Position numbers and translations under genes: made by a program. A stretch of DNA of 18,773 nucleotides, taken from Acidimicrobiales bacterium. GTDB taxonomy: Bacteria > Actinomycetota > Acidimicrobiia > Acidimicrobiales > Ilumatobacteraceae. The stretch lies in NCBI GenBank assembly GCA_030830415.1, contig JAURNB010000143.1, forward strand, positions 1-18,773, written 5' to 3'. How positions within the stretch are numbered: position 1 is the stretch's first letter; each line of letters begins with the position of its first letter. Under the pieces are notes generated by a model. It saw only the letters and a program-made list of their open reading frames with translations. It made no database searches and was not told where the DNA came from. Below are positions 1 to 7,568 of this stretch, piece after piece.

Positions 1-681
1 ACGGTGAAGCAGCCATACGCCAACCACAATGGTGGCGGTCTCGCTTTTGGCCCAGAAGGTCGACTCTACGTTGGTACCGGCGACGGCGGATCCGGCGGAG
101 ACCCCGAGCGGGTGGCGCTAAAGATGAGTTCTCCATTAGGAAAAATTCTTTCGCTCTCGTCTACTGCAAAAAATGAGAAAACGAACGACCTCGCTGTGTG
201 GTCGCGCGGACTGCGTAACCCATGGCGCTTCGAATTCGACTCGTCGAACAATTTGTGGATTGCAGATGTTGGGCAAAATATGTGGGAAGAAGTGAATGTT
301 GCCTGGGCTGCACAAGGCGCAGGAAAAGACATCAGCTTCGGTTGGAGCGCTTGGGAAGGTAACACCCGCTACAACACCGACGAGCTAGCACAGCCTCACC
401 AAAAGCCAGTTTTTACCTACAAACACGGAGATGCTGGTTGCTCTGTTTCGGGTGGCACGAGAGTTCGTGACCCACAACTTCCTGCTTGGAAAGACTGGTT
501 TGTTTTTGGTGACTATTGCAGTGGTCGCATTACTGCAATTTGGGTGAGTGGAGAAACCACACAGAAACAAGTCGTTGTACAGCGCAACGTCGGGTCAATT
601 ACTGCGGTCCGTAGCACTGCTCAAGGAAAAGTTTTCGTGCTCACCTTAGATGGCAAGGTATTGCAACTTGTTCAACGCTAA
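1..681 (+). CDS. PQQ-dependent sugar dehydrogenase (glucose/sorbosone dehydrogenase family), C-terminal part
   Basis: The frame is open from base 1 to the TAA at 679-681, so only the last 226 residues are present and the start lies upstream of the window. The fragment has hallmark stretches of the six-bladed propeller GSDH family: HNGGGLAFGPEG, then YVGTGDGG, LGKIL, GLRNPWRFEFD, LWIADVGQN-WEEV, a GW-AWEG segment and FGDYCSG near the end. Known members are secreted or lipoprotein-anchored quinoproteins that oxidise aldoses or related sugars in the periplasm or outside the cell, using PQQ and calcium. The HNGGG histidine and the GDGG and RNPWR segments correspond to cofactor-site regions in the family. 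Some relatives lack proven dehydrogenase activity, so the substrate is unknown. Export cannot be judged because the N-terminus is missing. The gene converges on mreB with only 3 bp between stop codons and no visible terminator. Confidence 0.88.
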   Translation, partial: TVKQPYANHNGGGLAFGPEGRLYVGTGDGGSGGDPERVALKMSSPLGKILSLSSTAKNEKTNDLAVWSRGLRNPWRFEFDSSNNLWIADVGQNMWEEVNVAWAAQGAGKDISFGWSAWEGNTRYNTDELAQPHQKPVFTYKHGDAGCSVSGGTRVRDPQLPAWKDWFVFGDYCSGRITAIWVSGETTQKQVVVQRNVGSITAVRSTAQGKVFVLTLDGKVLQLVQR

Positions 682-684
682 GTA

Positions 685-1689
685 CTAGCGGCGAGCACCC
701 ATGAACATGCTGCGCAACACTTGATAGTTCTCTACACAGTGTCCGGCACCAAGCACAACTGCTTCCAATGGCATTGGCGACATGCGCACAGGAACATCGG
801 TTTCTTTTTCAATACGTTGTGCAAGACCACGAAGCAACCCGCCACCACCCACCAAGTACATACCGCGTTGGAGGAAATCTTGCGCCATTTCTGGTGGAAC
901 TTTTGACAAGCAGCGCGTCACCGAGTTCACAATTTGCGACACCACTTCATCGATAGCAAAACGCACTTCTTCTGGCGTCAACATAATGTTCTTTGGCAGA
1001 CCAGTCACGAGGTCACGCCCGCGCACTTGCGCGCCACGCTCATTGGGCATTGGTGTGGCAGTCCCAATTTGAATTTTGATGTCTTCTGCAGTGCGTTCAC
1101 CAATGGCAATACCGTGTTCACGACGTACGTAGGTTTGGATTGCGGCATCGATGTCGAAACTGCCCACGCGAATTGCTTCAAGAGTGACCACACCACCAAG
1201 TGAGATCACCGCGGTCTCGCTGGTACCGCCGCCAATGTCGATGATCATGTTTCCTACAGGCTCATCGATGGGTAACTCGGCGCCAATTGCTGCTGCCATT
1301 GGTTGCTCAATGAGTTGCGCATCGGAGGCTCCTGCGCGACGCGTCGCATCGGTGACCGCACGACGTTCTACTTCCGTAATTGCCGATGGCACACAAATGA
1401 CCACTTTGGGTCGCGTAAAACGTGAAACACCTACACGCTGCAACAACAAACGAATCATGCGCTCCGTAATATCGAAGTCGGTAATGGCACCACCACGCAA
1501 AGGGCGAACGGCCACGATATAGCCCGGTGTACGACCAATCATGTTCCATGCTTCGTGGCCAGTTGCCAGCACCTCACCAGTTTTGCGGTTCACCGCAATG
1601 ACTGAAGGTTCGTTGAGCACAATGCCTTTGCCCTTCATATATACAAGGGTGTTGGCGGTGCCAAGGTCTATTGCAAGGTCGCGTGCCAT
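685..1689 (-). CDS. mreB: Rod shape-determining protein MreB
   Basis: This 334-residue actin-like ATPase has the usual MreB length and motifs: phosphate-1 loop DLGTANT (residues 8-14), the NEPSVIAV segment, phosphate-2 loop DIGGGTSE (151-158) and adenosine-binding loop GGGGLLRG (281-288). In known members MreB forms membrane-bound filaments that organise lateral cell-wall synthesis. The ATG at 1689 places the family N-terminus (MARDLAIDLGT) correctly. It is the last gene of a minus-strand run after moaE and a small membrane-protein gene, 23 bp from the latter. A TACACT hexamer (1700-1705) ten bases before the ATG could be a private -10 element. The usual partners mreC, mreD, a class B PBP and rodA are not next to it: downstream is only the convergent dehydrogenase gene. 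The family call is secure; a dedicated role in elongation in this organism is inferred. Confidence 0.95.
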   Translation of the reverse strand: MARDLAIDLGTANTLVYMKGKGIVLNEPSVIAVNRKTGEVLATGHEAWNMIGRTPGYIVAVRPLRGGAITDFDITERMIRLLLQRVGVSRFTRPKVVICVPSAITEVERRAVTDATRRAGASDAQLIEQPMAAAIGAELPIDEPVGNMIIDIGGGTSETAVISLGGVVTLEAIRVGSFDIDAAIQTYVRREHGIAIGERTAEDIKIQIGTATPMPNERGAQVRGRDLVTGLPKNIMLTPEEVRFAIDEVVSQIVNSVTRCLSKVPPEMAQDFLQRGMYLVGGGGLLRGLAQRIEKETDVPVRMSPMPLEAVVLGAGHCVENYQVLRSMFMGARR

Positions 1690-1712
1690 GGGTGTTTCTA
1701 GTGTACGTCTTA

Positions 1713-1931
1713 TTACAGGCGCGGTGAGCGACTCTGTCCAGAATCGTCATTTTTGATTTGACGAGCTACAACGTTGCGTCGAGCATCGGGAGATAGCGCG
1801 TCGATATGGCGTCGAAAATGATCGATGCCATCGTAAATTCCTGTCTTGCGATTTTCGCGCAAAAGTATGGTGCCGAGCGCTGCTGCACACAGCACTGCCA
1901 AAAAGGTGAAAATGTACATTGCTGCTTGCAT
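1713..1931 (-). CDS. Small single-pass membrane protein between moaE and mreB
   Basis: A 72-residue protein from the ATG at 1931. A hydrophobic helix (about residues 5-24, YIFTFLAVLCAAALGTILL) is followed by a basic stop-transfer segment (RENRKTG) and a soluble tail containing the segment FRRHIDALSPDARRNVV. The charge pattern suggests the tail is cytoplasmic. I do not recognise a named family. The segment with SPDARR has the look of conserved, structured sequence rather than a random frame. A GTG at 1946 would add five residues and overlap the end of moaE. I prefer the ATG because it starts 7 bp after the moaE stop, with a GGGAAG (minus strand) about 14 bases ahead; the GTG would have that purine run directly abutting it. 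Position before mreB suggests a membrane or envelope role, but that is only inference. Confidence 0.68.
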   Translation of the reverse strand: MQAAMYIFTFLAVLCAAALGTILLRENRKTGIYDGIDHFRRHIDALSPDARRNVVARQIKNDDSGQSRSPRL

Positions 1932-1938
1932 GTTGTTG

Positions 1939-2484
1939 CTACACACTTCCCGTTGTGGGTGAAGAAACTTTCCCGATGTCTTGACTCCGCGTTCCCCAAT
2001 CGGAGCCGCCTGCCCATTCTTCTTTTTTCCAAATGGGAACAGATGCCTTCAACGCATCAATACAAAAACGCGCCGCTTCGAAAGCCTCGGGGCGGTGACC
2101 CGACGAGACACACACGATGACAGCACTGTCGCCCAGTTCAAGATCACCGAGTCGGTGAATCATGGCTATTCGACCAATGCCGGTCCAGGATTTTTGTGCT
2201 TCCTCGGCAATGGCACGCATACGAACAACCGCTTGTTCTTCGTAGGCTTCATACGTTAATTTCTTCACCTCATCACGCCCATCGGCGTGGTTGCGCATCG
2301 TGCCTGAAAAGAGCACCACCGCGCCGCAGCTGGGCAAAATGCTCCATTCGTACGCAGCAGCTACGGGTAAATCTTCATGTGTCACCGCAATCCAGAGCGA
2401 GGAGTCGACAGGGCCGTGCACAACTTCAGCGTACCTCTTCCACCCAATCATCTCTGCGTCATGTGTTTCACTTCGACGAGGCAT
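1939..2484 (-). CDS. moaE: Molybdopterin synthase catalytic subunit MoaE
   Basis: MoaE, with the sulfur carrier MoaD, converts precursor Z (cyclic pyranopterin monophosphate) to molybdopterin during molybdenum cofactor synthesis in the cytoplasm. Family signatures are GAVVLFSGTMRNH (about residues 54-66), the LTYEAYEEQA segment, IHRLGDLELGDSAVIV and KASVPIWKKE near 146-155. K146 and K153 keep the seven-residue spacing of the two active-site lysines known in E. coli MoaE. The protein is 181 residues if started at 2484, longer than usual because of a ~35-residue N-terminal lead; an internal ATG at 2451 would remove 11 residues and cannot be excluded. There is no moaD or other moa gene in the window. 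It heads a run with a small membrane protein and mreB, a pairing with no obvious metabolic logic. Confidence 0.92.
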   Translation of the reverse strand: MPRRSETHDAEMIGWKRYAEVVHGPVDSSLWIAVTHEDLPVAAAYEWSILPSCGAVVLFSGTMRNHADGRDEVKKLTYEAYEEQAVVRMRAIAEEAQKSWTGIGRIAMIHRLGDLELGDSAVIVCVSSGHRPEAFEAARFCIDALKASVPIWKKEEWAGGSDWGTRSQDIGKVSSPTTGSV

Positions 2485-2489
2485 AACAT
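2484..2489 (+). promoter_or_regulatory. Candidate -10 element of a leaderless promoter for the Zincin_2 gene
   Basis: TAACAT matches the actinobacterial -10 pattern TANNNT and is followed by exactly six bases (CGCTCT) and then the ATG at 2496. That spacing would put the transcription start on the A of the start codon. No convincing -35 is seen. The first base overlaps the moaE start codon on the other strand. The same hexamer and gap recur before the MFS gene and the amidohydrolase gene. Confidence 0.55.
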
Positions 2490-2490
2490 C

Positions 2491-2496
2491 GCTCTA
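2491..2496 (-). promoter_or_regulatory. Possible weak -10 element for moaE
   Basis: On the minus strand TAGAGC lies exactly six bases before the moaE ATG at 2484. It departs from TANNNT at the last, most important base, so it is weak evidence. If used, it would interleave with the plus-strand TAACAT and make the two divergent promoters mutually exclusive. Confidence 0.25.
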
Positions 2497-3695
2497 TGGG
2501 TGAAAACGGAATGGACGACAACCCCTTTGGAGGGTTGCCATTTTTTGGCGACATGATGAAAGCAATGGCCGGTCAAGGTCCGCTCAATTGGGATATCGCT
2601 CAGCAGTTTGCTGTCATGGGCACGTCAACTGAGGGAGGGCAACCCAACGTTGACCCCGCTGCTCGCATTGCTATCGAGCAACTCATTCCTATTGCCGTCA
2701 TGCATGTTGGCGATGTGCTCGGAGACGCCGCACAACTCTCTTTGAGTCAGGCAAAATATGAATTCTTCACTCCTGCCCAGTGGTGCCACTCAACGCTCAA
2801 TGCCTATAAACCACTGTTCAACGAGCTTGCTACAGCTCTCGGCCAACCGTCTGCTTCCACTGCAGGTGCCCACACCGACATTGACCTAGAAAACTCCGAC
2901 CCCATGTCGCAGATGATGCGCAACCTCGCAAGCATGATGGCTCCGTCGCTGCTGGGGATGACCATCGGCTCCATGATTGGACAGCTCGCACAAAAGGCCT
3001 TTGGCCAATACGACCTCCTGTTGCCACGTAGCCCCGAGAACACTATTTTGCTTGTGCCTGGCACCATCGATGACTTTGCAGAAAGTTGGAGTTTGCCTCA
3101 TGCCGACATGCGGATGTGGGTGCTCATTCACGAACTTGCAGCTCATGCAGTTCTGCAAGTACCTCATATTCGCCAGGCACTTTTGCAAGCAGTAGAACAG
3201 CACGTCAAAGCATTTCGCCCCGACCCCTCCGCAGCATTTGAACGAATGACACATCTTGAGGTTGACGCCGATAACCCTATGGCTGCACTTCAACATGCTT
3301 TTTCGCAGCCTGAAATTATGCTCGGAGCTGTCATCTCACCTGAGCAAGAAGCCATGATGCCAGCACTCGATGCACTTCTTGCGACTCTTGTCGGTGTCAT
3401 CGACTGGACCGTCGACACCGTTGCTCAGCGTGTTTTGGGTGGAGCAGGCGCCATCGCAGAAGCCGTTCGCCGCCGCCGCATTGAAGAGTCGTCTGCCGAT
3501 GTCTTTGTAGAACATCTCCTCGGGGTGCGTTACACCCGCGCAGTGGTGTCGCGGGGGAAAAGTTTTGTAGCGGGGGTCATTGAACGCAGTTCACCTGAAA
3601 TGCTTCTGGGCATTCTTGCGAACCCGTCGGCTCTTCCTACCCCCGCCGAGGTCGACGCCCCAGGCCTATGGCTTGCCCGCCTTGAATGCGAATAG
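2496..3695 (+). CDS. Zincin_2 / DUF2342 family protein (putative zinc metalloprotease, 'F420 biosynthesis-associated')
   Basis: A 399-residue protein of the actinobacterial Zincin_2 family (PF10103), often named coenzyme F420 biosynthesis-associated or zinc-dependent metalloprotease, though its real function is unproven. Family traits are an N-terminal NPFG-LPF segment, a GP-NWD-A-Q stretch, an NVDPA-RI-IEQL helix, a GSMIGQLAQKAFGQYDLLLPR segment, an MRMWVLIHELAAHAVL helix and a C-terminal E-S-ADVFVEHLLGV--- region that supplies the distal acidic residue. The zincin helix reads HELAAH from residue 212, where HEXXH would be expected: the third metal ligand position is alanine and a histidine sits one residue later. 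Activity is therefore doubtful. The start at 2496 is supported by the leaderless promoter signature; the ATG at 2511 better matches the family N-terminus and is the alternative. Its last 59 bp overlap the convergent MFS gene. Confidence 0.86.
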   Translation: MGENGMDDNPFGGLPFFGDMMKAMAGQGPLNWDIAQQFAVMGTSTEGGQPNVDPAARIAIEQLIPIAVMHVGDVLGDAAQLSLSQAKYEFFTPAQWCHSTLNAYKPLFNELATALGQPSASTAGAHTDIDLENSDPMSQMMRNLASMMAPSLLGMTIGSMIGQLAQKAFGQYDLLLPRSPENTILLVPGTIDDFAESWSLPHADMRMWVLIHELAAHAVLQVPHIRQALLQAVEQHVKAFRPDPSAAFERMTHLEVDADNPMAALQHAFSQPEIMLGAVISPEQEAMMPALDALLATLVGVIDWTVDTVAQRVLGGAGAIAEAVRRRRIEESSADVFVEHLLGVRYTRAVVSRGKSFVAGVIERSSPEMLLGILANPSALPTPAEVDAPGLWLARLECE

Positions 3696-4881
3696 AAAAC
3701 CGACCCCACATCACAAAGATCAACATTCCTAGTGCTGTTGAAATTCCCACAAGGGCGAAGCCGACATCGCCAGAGATCCGGAAAAGCACCGGTACTAACC
3801 CTGCCAACACCCACGCCAGTTGATTTTGGGTTTCAAATACTGCAAACGCTCGGGCACGATTGACATCGGGTGCATCGCTTTGCACAACTGACTCAAAGGC
3901 GAGTCGACAAATAGCCGCTGCACAGTTCACGGTGGCAGCCAAAATGACTCCTCCCGTGACTCCCCCAACATACGTGGTGAAGAAACCAACAATCGTCAGC
4001 GTCAACAGCACCGACAGCATCATGGTTTCTTCATGCAACTTACGACGCAACATTGGCGACAACGCGTTGCCTGCCATCGTTGCAAGCGTCGACAGTGCCA
4101 CCGCAAAACCAAACCACACCGTTCCGGCTTTCTGGTCACGCAACCAAAATGCAAGATGAAAAAACATGAACCCCACGAGGCCGCGCATGAGCCACATCGT
4201 TCGCGAAGCGCGCAACAATCGCGGAGAATGTAGTTCGTCTCGTTCCGCTTGTGTTGGTGGGGCTTGCGATACGCGCTCACCTCGAGGCAGTTGTGTTGCC
4301 GACACCACAGCACCAATAAAGAACACAACAGAAAGAAATAACGGTGCATTGTCAGATATCAGTTGCAGCAAACCAGCAGGAATAGCAACGACAAAGCCCA
4401 CGACACCAGCTAAAAGACCGAGCCGGCTATTTGCCTCCACCAGATCGGACTCTGATTTCACCACGGTGGGAACCAACGCCGACTTAGAAACGGAGTAGGT
4501 CTTTGAAAGCACCATTGCCGCAAAGGCAAGCGGGAAAAGAGTGAGCGAATCGATGCGACCGATCATGAGAAGGGTCACAATTGCCCTGCCTGAGGCCGCA
4601 AGGCATACCACGAGTCGTCTGCCGCCTTTCATGCGGTCGATGAAGGGCCCGATGAGTGGCGACACCACAGCAAATGGCGCCAAACTCAGCGCAAGAAAGA
4701 GAACAACTTTTCCACGTGCCGCATCGGGGCTCATTGATAAGAAAAGGGAATTGGCAAGTGCCACCGTCATTGCGGCTTCACCTGCGGTCATGAGGACATG
4801 TGTTCGCGCGAGTGAGAAAAACAATGGTCGCGGGGGCAGACCGATTGAGCCAGCACCTTTAGTTGAACGACCTCTGCTCAC
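3637..4881 (-). CDS. Major facilitator superfamily (MFS) transporter
   Basis: A 414-residue integral membrane protein, consistent with a 12-helix MFS carrier. Hydrophobic segments alternate with short loops along the whole length. An MFS motif-A-like loop is visible between the second and third helices (PLIGPFIDRMKGGRRLVV, about residues 80-100). The substrate cannot be told from sequence; MFS members of this type include drug, sugar and siderophore exporters. The start is a GTG at 4881, chosen because TAACAT lies exactly six bases upstream and because it leaves a short basic N-terminal tail before the first helix. It is on the same strand as the phosphate cluster and 36 bp past the response regulator stop, but the private promoter argues for a separate unit. 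The C-terminal basic tail after the last helix is the part that overlaps the Zincin_2 gene. Confidence 0.88.
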   Translation of the reverse strand: MSRGRSTKGAGSIGLPPRPLFFSLARTHVLMTAGEAAMTVALANSLFLSMSPDAARGKVVLFLALSLAPFAVVSPLIGPFIDRMKGGRRLVVCLAASGRAIVTLLMIGRIDSLTLFPLAFAAMVLSKTYSVSKSALVPTVVKSESDLVEANSRLGLLAGVVGFVVAIPAGLLQLISDNAPLFLSVVFFIGAVVSATQLPRGERVSQAPPTQAERDELHSPRLLRASRTMWLMRGLVGFMFFHLAFWLRDQKAGTVWFGFAVALSTLATMAGNALSPMLRRKLHEETMMLSVLLTLTIVGFFTTYVGGVTGGVILAATVNCAAAICRLAFESVVQSDAPDVNRARAFAVFETQNQLAWVLAGLVPVLFRISGDVGFALVGISTALGMLIFVMWGRFSIRIQGGQAIGLGRRPRRG

Positions 4882-4887
4882 AATGCC

Positions 4888-4893
4888 ATGTTA
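4888..4893 (-). promoter_or_regulatory. Candidate -10 element of a leaderless promoter for the MFS gene
   Basis: Minus strand TAACAT, then six bases (GGCATT), then the GTG at 4881. It sits in the 36-bp gap after the response regulator gene, and there is no ribosome binding site before the GTG, which fits a leaderless message. Confidence 0.55.
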
Positions 4894-4917
4894 GGCACAC
4901 AGCGTCGCGACAGTGAG

Positions 4918-5631
4918 TTAGCTACGGCTGCGTTCGAACTTGTAACCAAGACCACGAATGGTGATGATTTTGTCGGGGTTCGCGGGGTCTGACTCTATTT
5001 TTGCCCGCAAGCGTTTAATGTGCACGTCGAGTGTTTTGGTGTCACCCACATAGTCATTTCCCCACACGCGATCGATGAGAGTTTCACGAGGCAATACACG
5101 ACCTGCGTTTGCTAATAGCAAATGCAGTAATTCAAATTCCTTAAGCGGTAAGGATGTTTTTTCACCACGGATGACCACTTCATGCTGTTCTGGGTCGAGT
5201 GTGATGTCACCCACTTGCAATGCGCCCTCTGTGAGTTCACCAGCACGGTCGAGAGGTGCGCGCCGCATAACAGCACGCATGCGTGCTACTAATTCCCGCA
5301 GGCGATAGGGCTTCGTGATGTAATCGTCGGCTCCCACTTCAAGACCAACCACTGTGTCAATTTCTGCAGCCTTAGCAGTCACCATAATGATGGGCACTTG
5401 TGATTTTTTGCGCAACTGCCGGCACACGTCGATGCCCGAAACTTTCGGCAGCATCACATCGAGAAGAATGATGTCGGGCTGAACACGATCGAACATGTCA
5501 AGTGCTTCTAAGCCATCACGGGCAACTTCAACACGAAAGCCTTCTTTTTTCAGGCCAACGAGTAGAGCGTCGACAAATGATTCTTCGTCTTCAACAACGA
5601 GAACTGTATGGGATGTAGTGGTGGCGTTCAT
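4918..5631 (-). CDS. OmpR/PhoB-family response regulator (RegX3-like)
   Basis: A 237-residue response regulator with an N-terminal receiver and a C-terminal winged-helix DNA-binding domain. The receiver shows the acidic pocket E14-D15, the phosphoacceptor D58 in ILLDVMLP, T85 in VTAK and K107 in ITKPY. The effector domain (about 135-235) carries KEFELLHLLL, ETLIDRVWG, DVHIKRLRAKIE and the closing TIRGLGYKFE typical of the PhoB/RegX3 group. Its ATG overlaps the stop of the kinase gene as ATGA (4 bp), so the pair is translationally coupled. With ppk1 and phoU in the same run, it most likely controls the phosphate-starvation response, comparable to PhoP of Streptomyces or RegX3 of mycobacteria. 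That role is inferred from family and context. No pst or pho transporter genes are in the window, so the regulon lies elsewhere. Confidence 0.95.
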   Translation of the reverse strand: MNATTTSHTVLVVEDEESFVDALLVGLKKEGFRVEVARDGLEALDMFDRVQPDIILLDVMLPKVSGIDVCRQLRKKSQVPIIMVTAKAAEIDTVVGLEVGADDYITKPYRLRELVARMRAVMRRAPLDRAGELTEGALQVGDITLDPEQHEVVIRGEKTSLPLKEFELLHLLLANAGRVLPRETLIDRVWGNDYVGDTKTLDVHIKRLRAKIESDPANPDKIITIRGLGYKFERSRS

Positions 5632-6776
5632 ATGTTATTCACTGCATTATTACCGCTAGGACGCAAGAGAGTGAGCACGAAGGTTGAACCTTCACCTTCC
5701 TGTGAGGTTACGTTCACCGTACCGCCATGATTGTTCATTACATGACGCACAATGGAGAGCCCAAGCCCGGTTCCTCCTGTGCCCCGACTACGGGCTCGGT
5801 CGACCCGATAGAAGCGCTCAAAAATACGGTCAATGTCACTTTGGGGTATTCCAATACCTTCATCGCTCACCGCAACATCGACCGTTTCTTCAAGCGGAGA
5901 CACGCGAACAGTGACCTTGTCACCCTTTTCGCTGTACTTCACTGCGTTATCAATGAGATTCGAAACAGCTGAAACCAGCTGGAGTCGATCACCTTTTACT
6001 ACGCAATCGTCTTCGGGGAGTTGCGAAACAATACCGATGCCCGCCTGAGCCGCAAAATAGGCCATTCGGTCTATCGACTCTGCAACTACTGAGAAAATAC
6101 TCACCGGCTCGGGGATCACTGAACCATCGAGTTCAATGCGTGATAACTCCAGCAAGTCATCGATGGTTTTAGCCATACGGTTGGATTCTTTAACCATTTT
6201 TGATGAAAGTCGATGGATGACTTTCAGGTCATCTTCGTCACGAATGGTGTCGGCGAGAATAGACAAAGCACCGACCGGTGTTTTCAATTCATGGCTGATA
6301 TTGGCCACAAAGTCTGTGCGCACAGCATCGATGCGAGTCCGCTCCGAAATATCTTCAATAATGGCAATGGATTTATCGCCCTCAAGAGGCATCGCCTCAA
6401 TGACCACCGTTCGTGGTGGTGGCCCGAATAATTCAAGGGTTTCGCGCACCACTGAACCAGTCGCACGAGATTTTTTGATAATGCGCTCTGCTGCCTCATC
6501 GACCAACACGTCGATATGCCGTAAAACACCCACCCCTGCGGCAATGTGATTTCCCAAAACAATGTTTCCTTGTTCATCGGTCACCACTACACCTAAAGGA
6601 ATTGCATTCAGTACCGCGTTGAGTTCAGCATCATGAACTTCTGTGTTCGACGGTGAGAGTTCTTCGGAAAACTCAATTGATTCACTGTTCGCATTGTTGG
6701 CTCCACGACGCAGAAAAAACAAGCGTGAAGGGAAAGCACCAACAATGAGACCAATGGCAATTCCCACGACGAGCAT
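5628..6776 (-). CDS. Sensor histidine kinase (SenX3/PhoR-like) with one membrane helix and PAS domain
   Basis: A 382-residue kinase. Residues 1-20 form one N-terminal membrane helix followed by basic residues, so there is no extracellular sensor loop. A PAS-like domain (about 50-145) starts with LNAIPLGVVVTDEQGNIVLGN. The HisKA domain carries SHELKTP with the phosphorylated histidine at H162. The HATPase domain shows the N box (LIDNAVKYS, about 274-282), DEGIGIP (305-311), the F box RIFERFYRVD and GTGGTGLGLSI (332-342). This architecture matches SenX3 and PhoR-type phosphate kinases, which take their signal through PhoU and the Pst transporter instead of a periplasmic domain. phoU ends 5 bp upstream, which supports that reading. 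The gene is coupled by ATGA overlap to its regulator. The specific signal is an inference. Confidence 0.95.
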   Translation of the reverse strand: MLVVGIAIGLIVGAFPSRLFFLRRGANNANSESIEFSEELSPSNTEVHDAELNAVLNAIPLGVVVTDEQGNIVLGNHIAAGVGVLRHIDVLVDEAAERIIKKSRATGSVVRETLELFGPPPRTVVIEAMPLEGDKSIAIIEDISERTRIDAVRTDFVANISHELKTPVGALSILADTIRDEDDLKVIHRLSSKMVKESNRMAKTIDDLLELSRIELDGSVIPEPVSIFSVVAESIDRMAYFAAQAGIGIVSQLPEDDCVVKGDRLQLVSAVSNLIDNAVKYSEKGDKVTVRVSPLEETVDVAVSDEGIGIPQSDIDRIFERFYRVDRARSRGTGGTGLGLSIVRHVMNNHGGTVNVTSQEGEGSTFVLTLLRPSGNNAVNNI

Positions 6777-6781
6777 GAAAG

Positions 6782-7525
6782 CTAACCTTCGGTGGTGTTG
6801 GTATTGGGAAGAGGAATACCGTATGTATCGTCGTAGGCCGTTTTAGCTGCGTGACGAGCAGCGCCTTTGTTTTCTGGTCGCCAGCCACTCACAATAAACA
6901 GCACGCGCTCGCCAATGTTGACCGCATGGTCTCCGATGCGCTCATAGAAACGAGCCACCACAGCTAGCTGAATAGCAACCTGCAGGTCGATGCTTCCTGC
7001 GGCATGACTTTCAAAAATTGCTTGTACAAATTGGCGCTGCAAGCTGTCGAGATACGAGTCCATATCGTCAATGGCGCCGGCAATAGCAACATCGTTCTCT
7101 TCGAAAGATTGCAGAGCAGAGGTAAACAACTGCTGAGCTTGTTCTCCCATTTTGGTAATGATGCCGCGCAACTTTGGATCGAGCGAATGACCATAAATGC
7201 GACGAGCTGCCTTAGCAATATTTACCGTGAGGTCGGCGGAGCGTTCAATTTCTCCTACCATTTTGAGAATCGAAATGAGCTGACGTAGATCGCCAGCTAC
7301 AGGAGCCTGCAAGGCCAGTAATTGATAGCAGCGATCTTCGAGTGCAATTGACCGTGAGTCAATTTCGTCGTCGGCCAAAATGAGATACTCGGCGCCTTCA
7401 AGGTCTCCCGACAACAAAACGTTTGTTGCCCGAGGAATTGCTTCAATAACAGAGGCTGCAAGGCGCGCAAGTGAGAGCCGAACTTCATCTAATTCGTGGT
7501 GAAAACCTTTGCGCAGTTCTTCCAT
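6782..7525 (-). CDS. phoU: Phosphate-signalling regulator PhoU
   Basis: A 247-residue, almost wholly helical protein with the two three-helix-bundle repeats of PhoU. Acidic metal-cluster motifs are visible in both repeats: DDEIDSR and EIERSADL in the first, MDSYLD and ERIGDHAVNIGE in the second. In known systems PhoU binds the Pst transporter and the PhoR-type kinase and keeps phosphate-starvation genes off when phosphate is plentiful. The ATG at 7525 is preceded on the minus strand by AGGAG about eight bases away, a good ribosome binding site. It lies between ppk1 (43 bp upstream) and the kinase (5 bp downstream), so the three probably share one transcript. PhoU next to ppk1 also fits the known link between PhoU and polyphosphate level. 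Confidence 0.95.
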   Translation of the reverse strand: MEELRKGFHHELDEVRLSLARLAASVIEAIPRATNVLLSGDLEGAEYLILADDEIDSRSIALEDRCYQLLALQAPVAGDLRQLISILKMVGEIERSADLTVNIAKAARRIYGHSLDPKLRGIITKMGEQAQQLFTSALQSFEENDVAIAGAIDDMDSYLDSLQRQFVQAIFESHAAGSIDLQVAIQLAVVARFYERIGDHAVNIGERVLFIVSGWRPENKGAARHAAKTAYDDTYGIPLPNTNTTEG

Positions 7526-7568
7526 TGCTCTATCTCCTCTATTTCCCGTTGCTCACAGAATACCCTGC

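Noticed and set aside
1151..1522. Open frames of 60-125 codons on the plus strand inside mreB
   Set aside because: They are antisense shadows of mreB, whose own frame has full-length family motifs. No RBS or recognisable protein is seen.
4541..4894. 117-codon plus-strand frame opposite the MFS gene
   Set aside because: Arginine- and serine-rich antisense product with no family features; the MFS frame explains the region.
4904..4911. GTCGCGAC palindrome between the response regulator and MFS genes
   Set aside because: Eight bases only, not extended by flanking pairing and without a T-run; it could be chance or a restriction-type site.
6136..6549. 137-codon plus-strand frame opposite the sensor kinase
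   Set aside because: Mirror of the kinase codons, serine-rich composition and no initiation signal.
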